A stretch of 64,000 nucleotides of DNA from assembly GCF_027924665.1 (NCBI RefSeq), contig NZ_AP027043.1, forward strand, positions 1,798,001 to 1,862,000, written 5' to 3'. This stretch comes from Flavobacterium sp. GSB-24. Lineage in GTDB: Bacteria; Bacteroidota; Bacteroidia; Flavobacteriales; Flavobacteriaceae. This document shows positions 15,544 to 24,393 of this stretch, piece after piece. Positions within the stretch are counted from its first letter, which is position 1; each line of letters begins with the position of its first letter. The position numbers and the translations under genes were made by a program. The notes beneath the pieces are model-generated. The model worked only from the letters and a program-made list of their open reading frames with translations. It was not told where the DNA came from and searched no databases.

Positions 15544-16602
15544 ATGAAATCATTATTACAATACGTTCTCGCTTTATTTTTAGTTTTCAGTTCGAGTGTT
15601 TTTTCTCAAAAACTAGAAGCTAAAATTGATAGTATTATAACTGCAAAATTTAAACCTGAAATTCCCGGAGCTGTTTTTTTGGCTGCAAAAAACGGAAAAG
15701 TGGTATACAGAAAAGCATTTGGAATGGCAGATTTGGAACTGAATGTTAAAATGAAACCAGAGTTTATTTTTGAAATAGGTTCAATTACTAAACAGTTTAC
15801 AGCCATTTCTGTTTTAATGCTGGCGGAGCAAGGGAAACTCAATTTGAACGATGAAATCACAAAATTTATTCCAGATTATCCAACAAATGGAAATGTAATT
15901 AAAATACATCATTTGCTTACTCATACTTCTGGAATTAAAGATTTTACAAGTATGAAATCTATAAAAAATATTGCCAGAGAAGATTTGTCCCCAAAAGAAT
16001 TGGTAGACTTTTTTAAAGATGAACCAATTGATTTTAAGCCTGGAGAACAATATAAGTATTGCAATTCTGGATATGTCCTTTTAGGTTATATTATCGAAAT
16101 TGTATCGGGACAAACATATCGTGATTTTATAAGTGAACGCATTTTCAGGAAAATAGGAATGAATAATACTTTATATGCTAGTCATGAGAGAATAATTAAA
16201 AACAGGGTTTCAGGTTACCGTGATAAACAAGGTTATGTAAATAAAAATTATATTAGTTTTTCTATTCCTTATGCAACGGGTGCAATAATGTCTAATGTAG
16301 ATGATATGCTAAAATGGCAAAATGCTCTTAATAAGAATGTATTACTAAGTTCTGAATTTACTGAAAAAGCTTTTACTAATTATCAATTAAATGATGGGAC
16401 AAAGATTGATTATGGATATGGCTGGCACTTAGAAAAAATAAAAGATAAAGTCGTGCGCGAACATGGAGGAAGTATTTTTGGTTTTAAATCAATGGGGATT
16501 TACGAACCTTCTGAACAAATTTATGTTATTGGTTTGAGTAATTGTGAATGTAATTCTCCAACTTTAATTACAACAGCTATTGCTTCACTTTTAATAGATT
16601 AA
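15544..16602 (+). CDS. Serine hydrolase, class C beta-lactamase/DD-peptidase fold
   Basis: A 352-residue exported enzyme. A signal peptide ends near SSVFSQ (about residue 21). The catalytic motifs are all present: SITK with Ser80 and Lys83, YCN with Tyr172, and HGG at 307-309 in place of KTG. This set is typical of DD-peptidases, esterases and D-aminopeptidases of the class C family, so penicillin resistance should not be assumed. It lies in the periplasm or outside, stands alone, and has a strong terminator at 16607. Confidence 0.9.
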   Translation: MKSLLQYVLALFLVFSSSVFSQKLEAKIDSIITAKFKPEIPGAVFLAAKNGKVVYRKAFGMADLELNVKMKPEFIFEIGSITKQFTAISVLMLAEQGKLNLNDEITKFIPDYPTNGNVIKIHHLLTHTSGIKDFTSMKSIKNIAREDLSPKELVDFFKDEPIDFKPGEQYKYCNSGYVLLGYIIEIVSGQTYRDFISERIFRKIGMNNTLYASHERIIKNRVSGYRDKQGYVNKNYISFSIPYATGAIMSNVDDMLKWQNALNKNVLLSSEFTEKAFTNYQLNDGTKIDYGYGWHLEKIKDKVVREHGGSIFGFKSMGIYEPSEQIYVIGLSNCECNSPTLITTAIASLLID

Positions 16603-16606
16603 AATT

Positions 16607-16637
16607 AAAAAGGGTATTTTTTTAAAATACCCTTTTT
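16607..16637. terminator. Bidirectional terminator
   Basis: A perfect 14-bp stem AAAAAGGGTATTTT / AAAATACCCTTTTT between convergent genes. Confidence 0.88.
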
Positions 16638-16662
16638 AATTTTTTACTTATGAGATAGTATA

Positions 16663-17853
16663 TTAAGCAGTCAAAGCTTCTTTGATTCTGCGTAATGCTT
16701 CTTTTAAAATGTCGTCACTTGTTGCGTAAGAGAAACGAATACAATTTGGATTTCCGAAAGCGTCTCCAGTAACAGTTGCCACGTTTGCTTCTGCTAAAAG
16801 ATACATCGAAACATCGTTTGCATCTTTAATCTCAGTTCCTTTTAAAGTTTTTCCGAAGAAAGAAGAAACATCTGGGAAAACGTAAAATGCACCTTCTGGA
16901 ACGTTGATTTTAATTCCTGGAATTTCTTTTAGTAATCCAACAACTAAATCTCTACGTGTGTGGAAAGCTTGAACCATGTGGTTTAATACACTTGGATCTG
17001 CGTCTACAGCTGTAATTGTAGCACGTTGAGCCACAGAATTTGCTCCGGAGGTTACTTGTCCCTGAATTTTTGTACACGCTTTTGCAATGAATTCCGGTGC
17101 TCCAATATAACCAATTCTGTAACCTGTCATGGCAAATGCTTTTGCAACTCCGTTTACAGTAATTGTTCTGTCTAACATTCCTGGAATTGAACCGATACTG
17201 CAGAAAGTTCCTGAGAAATTGATGTGCTCATAAATCTCATCGGCAACTACATATATATTTGGGTGTTTTTCTAAAACTTTTGCTAGAGCTGTTAATTCTT
17301 CTCTGCTGTAAACAGATCCTGAAGGGTTACAAGGAGAAGAGAACCACATCATTTTTGTTTTTGGTGTGATAGCAGCTTCTAATTGCTCTGGTGTAATTTT
17401 GAAATCTGTTTCTACAGATGTTGGAACTTCAACTGGAACTCCGCCAGAAAGTTTTACGATTTCGAAATAAGAAACCCAGTATGGTGCTGGTAAAATAACT
17501 TCGTCACCATCATTTAACATTACCTGTGCAATGTTGTATAAAGATTGTTTTGCTCCTGTAGAAACTACGATTTGAGTTGGTTTATAATCTAATCCGTTGT
17601 CTCTTTTGAATTTTCTGCAGATTGCTTCTCTCAATTCTAAATAACCTTCTACTGGAGAATATGTGCTGTAATTTTCGTCGACTGCCTTTTTTACTGCTTC
17701 TTTAATGAAGTCTGGTGTATTAAAGTCAGGTTCACCTAAACTTAAACTGATAATGTCTTTTCCCTGCGCTTTTAATTCGCGTGCCAAAGCAGCCATTGCT
17801 AAAGTTTGTGATGTCGCAAGGTTGTTAATTCTGTCTGAAAGAATATGGTTCAT
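16663..17853 (-). CDS. aspC: Aspartate aminotransferase, class I PLP enzyme
   Basis: A 396-residue aminotransferase making aspartate and glutamate from their keto acids in the cytoplasm. Motifs: ISLSLGEPDFNTPDFI, YSPVEGYLELREAI, GAKQSLYN, SSPCNPSGSVY, VVADEIYEH, and VAKAFAMTGYRIGY with the PLP lysine near residue 236. I chose MNHILSDRINNL at 17853, the start of family homology, over an in-frame ATG at 17883 that adds ten unconserved residues. Some members also take aromatic amino acids, so the substrate is less sure than the fold. Confidence 0.93.
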   Translation of the reverse strand: MNHILSDRINNLATSQTLAMAALARELKAQGKDIISLSLGEPDFNTPDFIKEAVKKAVDENYSTYSPVEGYLELREAICRKFKRDNGLDYKPTQIVVSTGAKQSLYNIAQVMLNDGDEVILPAPYWVSYFEIVKLSGGVPVEVPTSVETDFKITPEQLEAAITPKTKMMWFSSPCNPSGSVYSREELTALAKVLEKHPNIYVVADEIYEHINFSGTFCSIGSIPGMLDRTITVNGVAKAFAMTGYRIGYIGAPEFIAKACTKIQGQVTSGANSVAQRATITAVDADPSVLNHMVQAFHTRRDLVVGLLKEIPGIKINVPEGAFYVFPDVSSFFGKTLKGTEIKDANDVSMYLLAEANVATVTGDAFGNPNCIRFSYATSDDILKEALRRIKEALTA

Positions 17854-17923
17854 TATAAAAATTTTGAATGTCCTTAATTTCAACTTTAATTAAGGAAGGT
17901 TAATTATTAATAGATTTTTTAGT

Positions 17924-19021
17924 TTAAACAGATAATTCAGGCTTCATTCCTAATTCACGTAAATGCTTAAAGTGAGCTACAATAGCACTTCGCATTGTTT
18001 TGTACTCATAATAAGGCAGGTTGCATTCTTTTGCAGTTTCCTTTACGATTTTTGCAATTTTACCATAGTGAATGTGACTGATGTTTGGAAAAATATGATG
18101 TTCGATTTGGTGATTTAATCCACCTGTGTACCAGTTTACAATTGCATTTTTTGGTGCAAAATTAGTTGTAGTATACAATTGGTGAACAGCCCATGTATTG
18201 TCCATTTCTCCTAATTCATTTGGAGAGGGATTTGTTGTATGATCTACAACGTGTGCCAATTGAAATACAACACTAAGAATTAATCCAGCTGTATAATGCA
18301 TTACAAAAAAGCCAATTAGCACTTTCCACCAAGTAATTCCAATTACCATTGGTAAAACAATCCAAATTGAAATATAAATAAGTTTAGTGATGATCAAAGT
18401 TGTCCAAAGAATTTTTGGGCTTTTTGGTTCTCCGTAAGATAATTTTCTTTTCAGATAATTTCTCATTTGCTTAAAATCGGTTGTGATTGCCCAATTGAAA
18501 GTCAATAAACCGTATAAGAAAACAGAATAATAATGTTGAAAACGGTGAAAACTATGCCATTCTGCATGTTCTGTAAAACGAATAATTCTTCCAGCGTCTA
18601 AATCTTCGTCGTGTCCAGGTATATTAGTATAAGTATGGTGAAGTACATTATGTTGTACCTGCCAGTTGTACACATTTCCAGCAAGAACATAAATGGTTCC
18701 TCCCATAAATTTATTGATCCAGCTTTTATTCGAATAGGAACCGTGATTTCCATCGTGCATTACATTCATTCCAACTCCAGCCATTCCGATACCAATTACG
18801 ATTGATAAAAGAAGCATTACCCAAAAAGGCATGTCTAATGTAAGGATTAAAAAATACGGAGTTAAAAAAACTGCGAATAGAATAACGGCTTTTAAGTGTA
18901 ACTTCCAGTTTCCAGTTTTCTGAATGTTGTTTTCCTTAAAGTAATTGTTTACCCGTGAGTTAAGTGTCCTGAAAAATTTCAGATTGTCTTGCCTTGCAAA
19001 TGTAGGTGCAGTGTTATTCAT
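17924..19021 (-). CDS. Membrane fatty acid desaturase
   Basis: A 365-residue inner-membrane di-iron desaturase. It has the three histidine boxes HDGNH (89-93), HNVLHH (124-129) and HQIEHH (304-309), with hydrophobic spans before, between and after. The QIEHH third box is that of front-end/acyl-lipid desaturases (linoleoyl-CoA type). It introduces a double bond into membrane acyl chains, which would matter for cold adaptation. The position of the double bond cannot be told. A -7 element at 19041 supports the start. Confidence 0.92.
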   Translation of the reverse strand: MNNTAPTFARQDNLKFFRTLNSRVNNYFKENNIQKTGNWKLHLKAVILFAVFLTPYFLILTLDMPFWVMLLLSIVIGIGMAGVGMNVMHDGNHGSYSNKSWINKFMGGTIYVLAGNVYNWQVQHNVLHHTYTNIPGHDEDLDAGRIIRFTEHAEWHSFHRFQHYYSVFLYGLLTFNWAITTDFKQMRNYLKRKLSYGEPKSPKILWTTLIITKLIYISIWIVLPMVIGITWWKVLIGFFVMHYTAGLILSVVFQLAHVVDHTTNPSPNELGEMDNTWAVHQLYTTTNFAPKNAIVNWYTGGLNHQIEHHIFPNISHIHYGKIAKIVKETAKECNLPYYEYKTMRSAIVAHFKHLRELGMKPELSV

Positions 19022-19040
19022 AATTATTTTAAATAGTTTT

Positions 19041-19048
19041 CAAAGGTA
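19041..19048 (-). promoter_or_regulatory. -7 element for the desaturase
   Basis: TACCTTTG lies 19 bp upstream of the start codon. Confidence 0.55.
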
Positions 19049-19104
19049 ATTATTATAAATTCTCAATTTGCAAAATTGAGTTAAATATTTCAATCGTAAA
19101 GTAG

Positions 19105-19112
19105 TACTTTTG
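19105..19112 (+). promoter_or_regulatory. -7 element for rsmG
   Basis: TACTTTTG lies 16 bp upstream of the rsmG ATG, which gives a very short leader. Confidence 0.55.
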
Positions 19113-19128
19113 TTAAAAATTTACAGCA

Positions 19129-19758
19129 ATGGATGAGATATTGAAATATTTTCCAAATTTGACCGATCTTCAAATCGAACAATTTCAAAAATTAGACTTT
19201 TTGTACCACGATTGGAATGAGAAAATCAATGTGATTTCTCGTAAAGATATTGATTCATTATATACAAAACATATTTTGCATTCGTTAGGAATTGCAAAAA
19301 TTATGAAGTTTGAACCTGGGGCAACTGTTCTTGATGTTGGAACTGGCGGTGGTTTTCCTGGAATTCCGTTAGCGATCCTTTTTCCGGAAACTCGTTTTTA
19401 TTTAATAGATGTTATTGCTAAAAAGATAAAAGTAGTTCAAGGTGTTGTTGATGCATTAGAATTGAAAAATGTAAAAGCAGAACAAAAACGTGCCGAATTG
19501 GTAAAAGGAGATTTCGATTTTATAGTGAGCCGAGCGGTAACTAATATGCCTGATTTTGTTTCTTGGATAAAAGATAAAATTAAGAAACAGCATAAACACA
19601 CTTTAAAAAATGGAATTCTATATTTAAAAGGCGGTGATTTAGCCGAAGAGCTAAAAGATTTTCCAAATGCAACTTTATATGATTTGGCTGCAATATTTGA
19701 TGATGAATTTTTTGAAACCAAAAAGGTGGTGCATCTTCCTTTAAAATTCAAACCATAA
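19129..19758 (+). CDS. rsmG: 16S rRNA G527 N7-methyltransferase RsmG
   Basis: It methylates G527 of 16S rRNA using S-adenosylmethionine; loss gives low-level streptomycin resistance in other bacteria. At 209 residues it is of family length. The SAM-binding motif is VLDVGTGGGFPGIPLAILFP (about residues 65-84). Upstream LYHDWNEKINVISRKD and later FDFIVSRAVTNM are RsmG hallmarks. It is divergent from the desaturase and ends in a hairpin terminator. Confidence 0.96.
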   Translation: MDEILKYFPNLTDLQIEQFQKLDFLYHDWNEKINVISRKDIDSLYTKHILHSLGIAKIMKFEPGATVLDVGTGGGFPGIPLAILFPETRFYLIDVIAKKIKVVQGVVDALELKNVKAEQKRAELVKGDFDFIVSRAVTNMPDFVSWIKDKIKKQHKHTLKNGILYLKGGDLAEELKDFPNATLYDLAAIFDDEFFETKKVVHLPLKFKP

Positions 19759-19770
19759 ATGAATAAAAAC

Positions 19771-19806
19771 AATAACCCGCAAAGAATTCTTTACGGGTTA
19801 TTTTTT
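19771..19806 (+). terminator. Terminator of rsmG
   Basis: AATAACCCG pairs with CGGGTTATT, with inner AAAG/CTTT, then a T run. Confidence 0.85.
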
Positions 19807-19825
19807 GAATTAATAGTTGTTACTA

Positions 19826-20557
19826 CTAAGATGCTTTTCTAGAAAAATCTAAAAAAGGATTTGCTTTAAGATTTAGGTTATCAATAAAATTATGAATTGC
19901 ATTTTCTGATGCTTCATTGCTATATTTAAATTCTGAATCAAAGAAAAATTCACGAGAGATTACAGGCTCATTTGATGAATTGTATACAGCTTCATCTGTT
20001 TCATCCAAAGCTGTATTTCTGTAAGCACAAGGATGTGTATTCATTAATGTTGTTATGGTTTGACTGAACCATTTATCAAATTTTTTCTTTTTTGGAGTAA
20101 TATGGCGTGCCAGTAAAACTAGACCTACAAGTTCATTTTGTAAAAAGTATGACCCTTTTCTGTATCTCACATCAATCATTCTCACATTCATCAGTGCAAT
20201 CCATAGAGCACCATTTACTGCACCTGTAGCTGAAATTTCCAAATCTGTATCAAACAATAAAGGATTAGTTTGCTCACGATTGCTTATAGAACACCAAAGA
20301 GCTTCAATACGCTTCTGTGTATCACACGTTGCTTGAGTGTAACCTGTAAAACGCCAATAAACCCATTCTAATAACGCAGCAGTCAATCCGATTGAACCTT
20401 TATGATTAATTTGCATTAATGTATTTTCTAAATCTTCATTTCCTTCAATTGGATCTAATAACTGATCGATTTTCTTTTTTGTCCATTTAAAATCAATAGG
20501 ATGTCCAATACTTTTTGAGTCCATTATTACTTTAGGAACATTGTTTAAATTTCTCAT
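19826..20557 (-). CDS. Conserved-looking protein of unknown function
   Basis: A 243-residue protein I do not recognise. It has no signal peptide. A hydrophobic central stretch (GAVNGALWIALMNVRMIDV, then LVGLVLLARHI) looks like packed helices more than membrane spans. Trp- and Tyr-rich segments (LEWVYWRFTGYTQATCDT) precede it. Codon use resembles its neighbours, and a -7 element (20597-20604) supports expression. It lies between rsmG and pruA with no shared transcript, so context gives no function. Confidence 0.7.
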   Translation of the reverse strand: MRNLNNVPKVIMDSKSIGHPIDFKWTKKKIDQLLDPIEGNEDLENTLMQINHKGSIGLTAALLEWVYWRFTGYTQATCDTQKRIEALWCSISNREQTNPLLFDTDLEISATGAVNGALWIALMNVRMIDVRYRKGSYFLQNELVGLVLLARHITPKKKKFDKWFSQTITTLMNTHPCAYRNTALDETDEAVYNSSNEPVISREFFFDSEFKYSNEASENAIHNFIDNLNLKANPFLDFSRKAS

Positions 20558-20596
20558 ATCTTTTTTTTCTTTTACTTAAACTTGAATTTATTGGGA

Positions 20597-20604
20597 CAAA
20601 TTTA
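20597..20604 (-). promoter_or_regulatory. -7 element for the unknown gene at 19826
   Basis: TAAATTTG lies about 40 bp upstream of the ATG. Confidence 0.45.
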
Positions 20605-20755
20605 AAGGGGTCGGTATTTAAAAAAAGGCACAAGAAGTTTTAAAAGTATTAAAATAAGCTTTTTGCAATCTCTACTTTGTTGAAAATCAACATTATAAGA
20701 AAAGTACTACAAAATATAATTGTAAGTCAATTGTGAACATCCTAACTAAAAAAAC

Positions 20756-20790
20756 AAAAGCTGAACATTTTTAAATGGTTCAGCTTTTGG
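20756..20790 (-). terminator. Terminator of pruA
   Basis: CAAAAGCTGAACCATT pairs with AATGTTCAGCTTTTG (one bulge), followed on the minus strand by seven T. Confidence 0.85.
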
Positions 20791-20812
20791 TAATATTTAA
20801 ATATAAGATTTA

Positions 20813-22438
20813 TTATCCTAAGAATGGGTATCTGTAATCTTCTGGAGTTACAAAAGTTTCTTTGATAGTTCGTGGAGAAGCCCAACGTAATAAGTTCAAT
20901 GCAGAACCTGCTTTATCGTTAGTTCCAGATGCTCTTGCACCTCCAAACGGCTGCATTCCTACAACAGCTCCAGTTGGTTTATCATTAATGTAGAAGTTAC
21001 CAGCGGCATTTTGCAATTTCGTTGTTGCTACTTCAATAGCATAACGATCTTGGCTAAATACAGCTCCAGTTAAAGCATATTCAGAAGTAGTATCAACTAA
21101 TTCTAAAGTCTCTTCCCATTTTGCATCTTCGTAAACATAGATCGTAATTACTGGTCCGAATAATTCGGTTTCCATTGTAGTATATTTTGGATTTGTAGTT
21201 ACAATAACAGTTGGTTCAATAAAGTATCCAACAGATTTATCGTAGTTACCACCAACAATAATTTCAGCATCAGCATCTTTTTTAGCCTGGTCAATATAAC
21301 TTGCTAATTTATCAAAAGAACCTTCGTGAATAACTGCTGTAATAAAGTTTCCAAAATCTTCTGGAGAACCCATTTTCATAGATTTTACGTCAGCAATTAA
21401 TTGTTCTTTTACAGCTGGCCATAAACTTTGAGGAATATAAGCTCTTGAAGCTGCAGAACATTTTTGACCTTGGAATTCAAATGCACCACGAGTAATTCCT
21501 GTAGCAACTTGTTTTACGTTTGCGCTTGGGTGTGCAATGATGAAATCTTTACCACCTGTTTCACCAACGATTCTTGGGTAAGTTTTATAATTTTGGATGT
21601 TTGCGCCAATTTTAGCCCAAATATCTTTAAATACATGAGTAGATCCTGTAAAGTGAACACCAGCAAAATCACGGCTAGCTAAAACAGTATCTGTAATCAT
21701 TAGAGCATCTCCAAAAACTACGTTGATAACTCCGTCAGGAACACCAGCTTCTTTGAAAACATCGATGATGATTTTTGCAGAAAACACCTGGCTGTCACTT
21801 GGTTTCCAAACAACAACGTTACCCATCATTGCAGCACTTGCCGGAAGGTTTGCAGCAATAGCAGTAAAGTTAAAAGGAGTAATTGCATAAATAAAACCTT
21901 CTAAAGGTCTGTATTCTACACGGTTCCAAACAGTAGAATCTGATTTTGGCTGATCGTTGTAGATTTGAGTCATAAACTCAACATTGTAACGTAAAAAGTC
22001 AATTAATTCGCAAGAAGCGTCGATTTCTGCTTGGTGAATATTTTTAGATTGACCAATCATTGTAGCTGCATTAATACGAGCTCTGTATGGTCCTGCGATA
22101 AGTTCTGCAGCTTTTAAGAAAATAGCAGCACGTTGTTCCCATGCCATGTTTGCCCAAGCATGTCTTGCTTCAAGAGCATTTGCAATCGCTTTTTCTATAT
22201 GTTGTTTTTCAGCTAAATGATATTTTCCAACGATGTGTTTGTGATCATGTGGCGCTGTGATATTTTTTGTGTTTCCAGTTCTGATTTCTTCGCTTCCAAT
22301 ATATAAAGGAACGTCAATTTGAGAATTCCACAATGTGGTATACGCAGCTTGAACAGCTGCCTTTTCTGGCGAGTTCGGTGCGTATCCTTTTACAGGCTCG
22401 TTTACCGCTTTTGGTACATGAAAAAATCCTTTAAGCAT
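20813..22438 (-). CDS. pruA: 1-pyrroline-5-carboxylate dehydrogenase
   Basis: It oxidises glutamate semialdehyde to glutamate with NAD+, the last step of proline breakdown. At 541 residues it is the stand-alone (non-PutA) form, like the eukaryotic enzyme. Motifs: YAITPFNFTAIAANLPASAA, VVWKPSD, HFTGSTHVF, VGETGGKD, the catalytic Cys in EFQGQKCSAASRAY, and ELFGPVITIYVY. No proline dehydrogenase gene is adjacent. It has its own promoter and terminator. Confidence 0.96.
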   Translation of the reverse strand: MLKGFFHVPKAVNEPVKGYAPNSPEKAAVQAAYTTLWNSQIDVPLYIGSEEIRTGNTKNITAPHDHKHIVGKYHLAEKQHIEKAIANALEARHAWANMAWEQRAAIFLKAAELIAGPYRARINAATMIGQSKNIHQAEIDASCELIDFLRYNVEFMTQIYNDQPKSDSTVWNRVEYRPLEGFIYAITPFNFTAIAANLPASAAMMGNVVVWKPSDSQVFSAKIIIDVFKEAGVPDGVINVVFGDALMITDTVLASRDFAGVHFTGSTHVFKDIWAKIGANIQNYKTYPRIVGETGGKDFIIAHPSANVKQVATGITRGAFEFQGQKCSAASRAYIPQSLWPAVKEQLIADVKSMKMGSPEDFGNFITAVIHEGSFDKLASYIDQAKKDADAEIIVGGNYDKSVGYFIEPTVIVTTNPKYTTMETELFGPVITIYVYEDAKWEETLELVDTTSEYALTGAVFSQDRYAIEVATTKLQNAAGNFYINDKPTGAVVGMQPFGGARASGTNDKAGSALNLLRWASPRTIKETFVTPEDYRYPFLG

Positions 22439-22512
22439 GTTATTTAAAATTAGATTATTAGATAATTTAAGTTAGACGATTTGAGTTTTGTTACGAATAA
22501 TCTAACGCTGCA

Positions 22513-22520
22513 CAAAAGTA
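22513..22520 (-). promoter_or_regulatory. -7 element for pruA
   Basis: TACTTTTG lies about 75 bp upstream of the pruA ATG; the leader is longer than for most genes here. Confidence 0.45.
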
Positions 22521-22592
22521 CAAAGGATAAATTAATAAATTGATAATTTTATGATTAAGATAACGATAAAAAAGACAGAAGTAAAGTATGTC

Positions 22593-22979
22593 TTAATTTA
22601 GAGCAAAAGGAGCACACATTCTAAAAGTAGGAACAATTACTTTAAATGTTTTTGTAGTAGTAAAATTGATCATATTAAAATGACCTTTCATTGCACCATA
22701 AGGAGATGATAATAAACAGCCTGAGCTATAAGTATGGTTTTCACCTGGTTTTAAAACAGGTTTCTTACCAATTACACCTTCACCATCTACAACTTCTAGA
22801 TCGTTTAGAGAATCAAAAATTTCCCAGTGACGTGAAGTTAATTGTACCGAATCTTTACTGTGATTTTCGATTGTAACCACATAACTAAAGGCAAAGTGAA
22901 TCTTATAGTTTTTGAAGTAAGTACCTTCAAAACTAGTTAAAACCGATATTTTTATGCCTCGTGTTATTTGAGAAACCAT
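22593..22979 (-). CDS. apaG: ApaG domain protein
   Basis: A 128-residue single-domain ApaG protein of immunoglobulin-like fold. Family motifs seen are FAFSYVVTIENHS-type strands (HFAFSYVVTIENHSKDSVQL), SRHWEIFDS, VVDGEGVIGKKPVLKPGE and SSPYGAMKGHF. ApaG is linked to Co2+/Mg2+ efflux in Salmonella, but the biochemical role is unsettled. The gene follows the T9SS Plug gene on the same strand with its own -7 element at 23013. Confidence 0.93.
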   Translation of the reverse strand: MVSQITRGIKISVLTSFEGTYFKNYKIHFAFSYVVTIENHSKDSVQLTSRHWEIFDSLNDLEVVDGEGVIGKKPVLKPGENHTYSSGCLLSSPYGAMKGHFNMINFTTTKTFKVIVPTFRMCAPFALN

Positions 22980-23012
22980 ACTAACCTAGTAAATCTGTGT
23001 GCGTTATAGGTA

Positions 23013-23020
23013 CAAAGCTA
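23013..23020 (-). promoter_or_regulatory. -7 element for apaG
   Basis: TAGCTTTG lies 33 bp upstream of the apaG ATG. Confidence 0.5.
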
Positions 23021-23058
23021 CGAAAAAAATCTATGAATCCTAAAACCTTAACAATGTT

Positions 23059-24318
23059 TTAATTAACGATGTTTATTGAGTTTGCGTTTCCTTTTCCAAT
23101 AACTCGCTGGTAACGATCTGTTGCTTCTTTATAATAAACCAGAATTGTGTACTCGTTTTCAGTTTGATAAAAGTTTCCGTCTATAGCATTTTCATAATCG
23201 ATAACACCCTTTTTATCAGCAACCGTATATTGAAAATTAGTAAATCCCTGCTTGATCATAACAGCTTTTTCAAAAACGCCTTTATCAGTATTATAATCCA
23301 TTTTATATTCTGGAGAAAGACTATAATTATTAAACATTCCAGTAATATAGATGTCTTTGTTTAGTCGAAAGGCAGGTGCAGAAAGTGAGAAATAAACCCA
23401 GGCATAATCTGCTTCAATGTCATTATTAGAACCATTAATGTTCTTAACAACAAAATTTCCGTTTACATCTTCATAATTGGTGTAAATCTGGTTTCCTCGT
23501 GCTTGATTCGTATACAAATAGGCATTATAAATATCATTATTGGCACCTACACGGCCCACATTATTATTTGCGGCACGAATATCTTTGTTTTCAAAATATA
23601 AAAATTCATTCCCGCCCCAAAATTGAGTTTCCGCATCATATTTATAAACCAATTGATTTCCAATTGTGTATTGCGGAACGATATTTTTAATGGCTGTATT
23701 GAAATTTCCATTCTGTAATAAAAGAACCTTTACATTTTGTGTTGGAGTTTGAAAAGTAATGTCATTTGAAGCAATAGAAAAATCGAGATTCTGTTTGTAA
23801 TCAATGTTGCTAAGGTTTCTACTTCTTTTTACTTGAGCGGCAACAGTACAATGCGAATCGTATAAAATAAATTTTCTCGAAAAAACAACTTCTTTATCTT
23901 CATTTAAAATCTTCAAAATATAATTTCCCGACAAGCGTATTTGTGTTGTAAATTGATTAGGGAAGGGAAGACGGTAATGAGAATAAACCTGAAGCGTATT
24001 AAAAGAATTGGAATAATCTGTAATTCTTTGATTGTCAAAACCGCGAATATAATCTGTTTTAGGAATATCAGTTGGTTTCCAATTATAATCGCAATGCGTA
24101 ACTTCAAAATAATAATTGGCTTCATTTCCAAACAAATCATCAAATTGAAATTCAAATGTTGATCCTAATTCAAAAATCGGAACTACATTACTGCCATTTT
24201 GGACAAAAGTAACCGTTTTAATATTATAAGGAGGAACGACTTCAGTTTGTGTTTCCTGTGCTTTCGCGAATGTAAAAATAAAAAGCGCAATTAAGCTTTG
24301 ATATAAAAATTTTGGCAT
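23059..24318 (-). CDS. Type IX secretion system Plug protein (DUF5103)
   Basis: A 419-residue exported protein. MPKFLYQSLIALFIFTFAKA is a signal peptide. The mature part is beta-rich, with FEFQFDDLFGNEANYYFEVTHCDYNW at the front (given in two parts: FEFQFDDLFG and YYFEVTHCDYNW), DYIRGFDNQRITDYSNSFNT, and a C-terminal FNNYSLSPEYKMDYNTDKG. This matches DUF5103, whose F. johnsoniae member plugs the periplasmic side of the SprA translocon pore. The role would be gating type IX secretion at the outer membrane. gldB and gldC lie about 30 kb away, as I recall for F. johnsoniae. Confidence 0.82.
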   Translation of the reverse strand: MPKFLYQSLIALFIFTFAKAQETQTEVVPPYNIKTVTFVQNGSNVVPIFELGSTFEFQFDDLFGNEANYYFEVTHCDYNWKPTDIPKTDYIRGFDNQRITDYSNSFNTLQVYSHYRLPFPNQFTTQIRLSGNYILKILNEDKEVVFSRKFILYDSHCTVAAQVKRSRNLSNIDYKQNLDFSIASNDITFQTPTQNVKVLLLQNGNFNTAIKNIVPQYTIGNQLVYKYDAETQFWGGNEFLYFENKDIRAANNNVGRVGANNDIYNAYLYTNQARGNQIYTNYEDVNGNFVVKNINGSNNDIEADYAWVYFSLSAPAFRLNKDIYITGMFNNYSLSPEYKMDYNTDKGVFEKAVMIKQGFTNFQYTVADKKGVIDYENAIDGNFYQTENEYTILVYYKEATDRYQRVIGKGNANSINIVN

Positions 24319-24393
24319 CTTATTACGTTGTAAGATTGTAAATATAAGAATTTTATTAAACGTAAGAAGATGCCATTTATTGGATTGAGAATT

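Noticed and set aside
15544..16602. Beta-lactam resistance gene
   Set aside because: The SxxK/YxN/HGG set is shared by many esterases and DD-peptidases; nothing marks it as a true AmpC.
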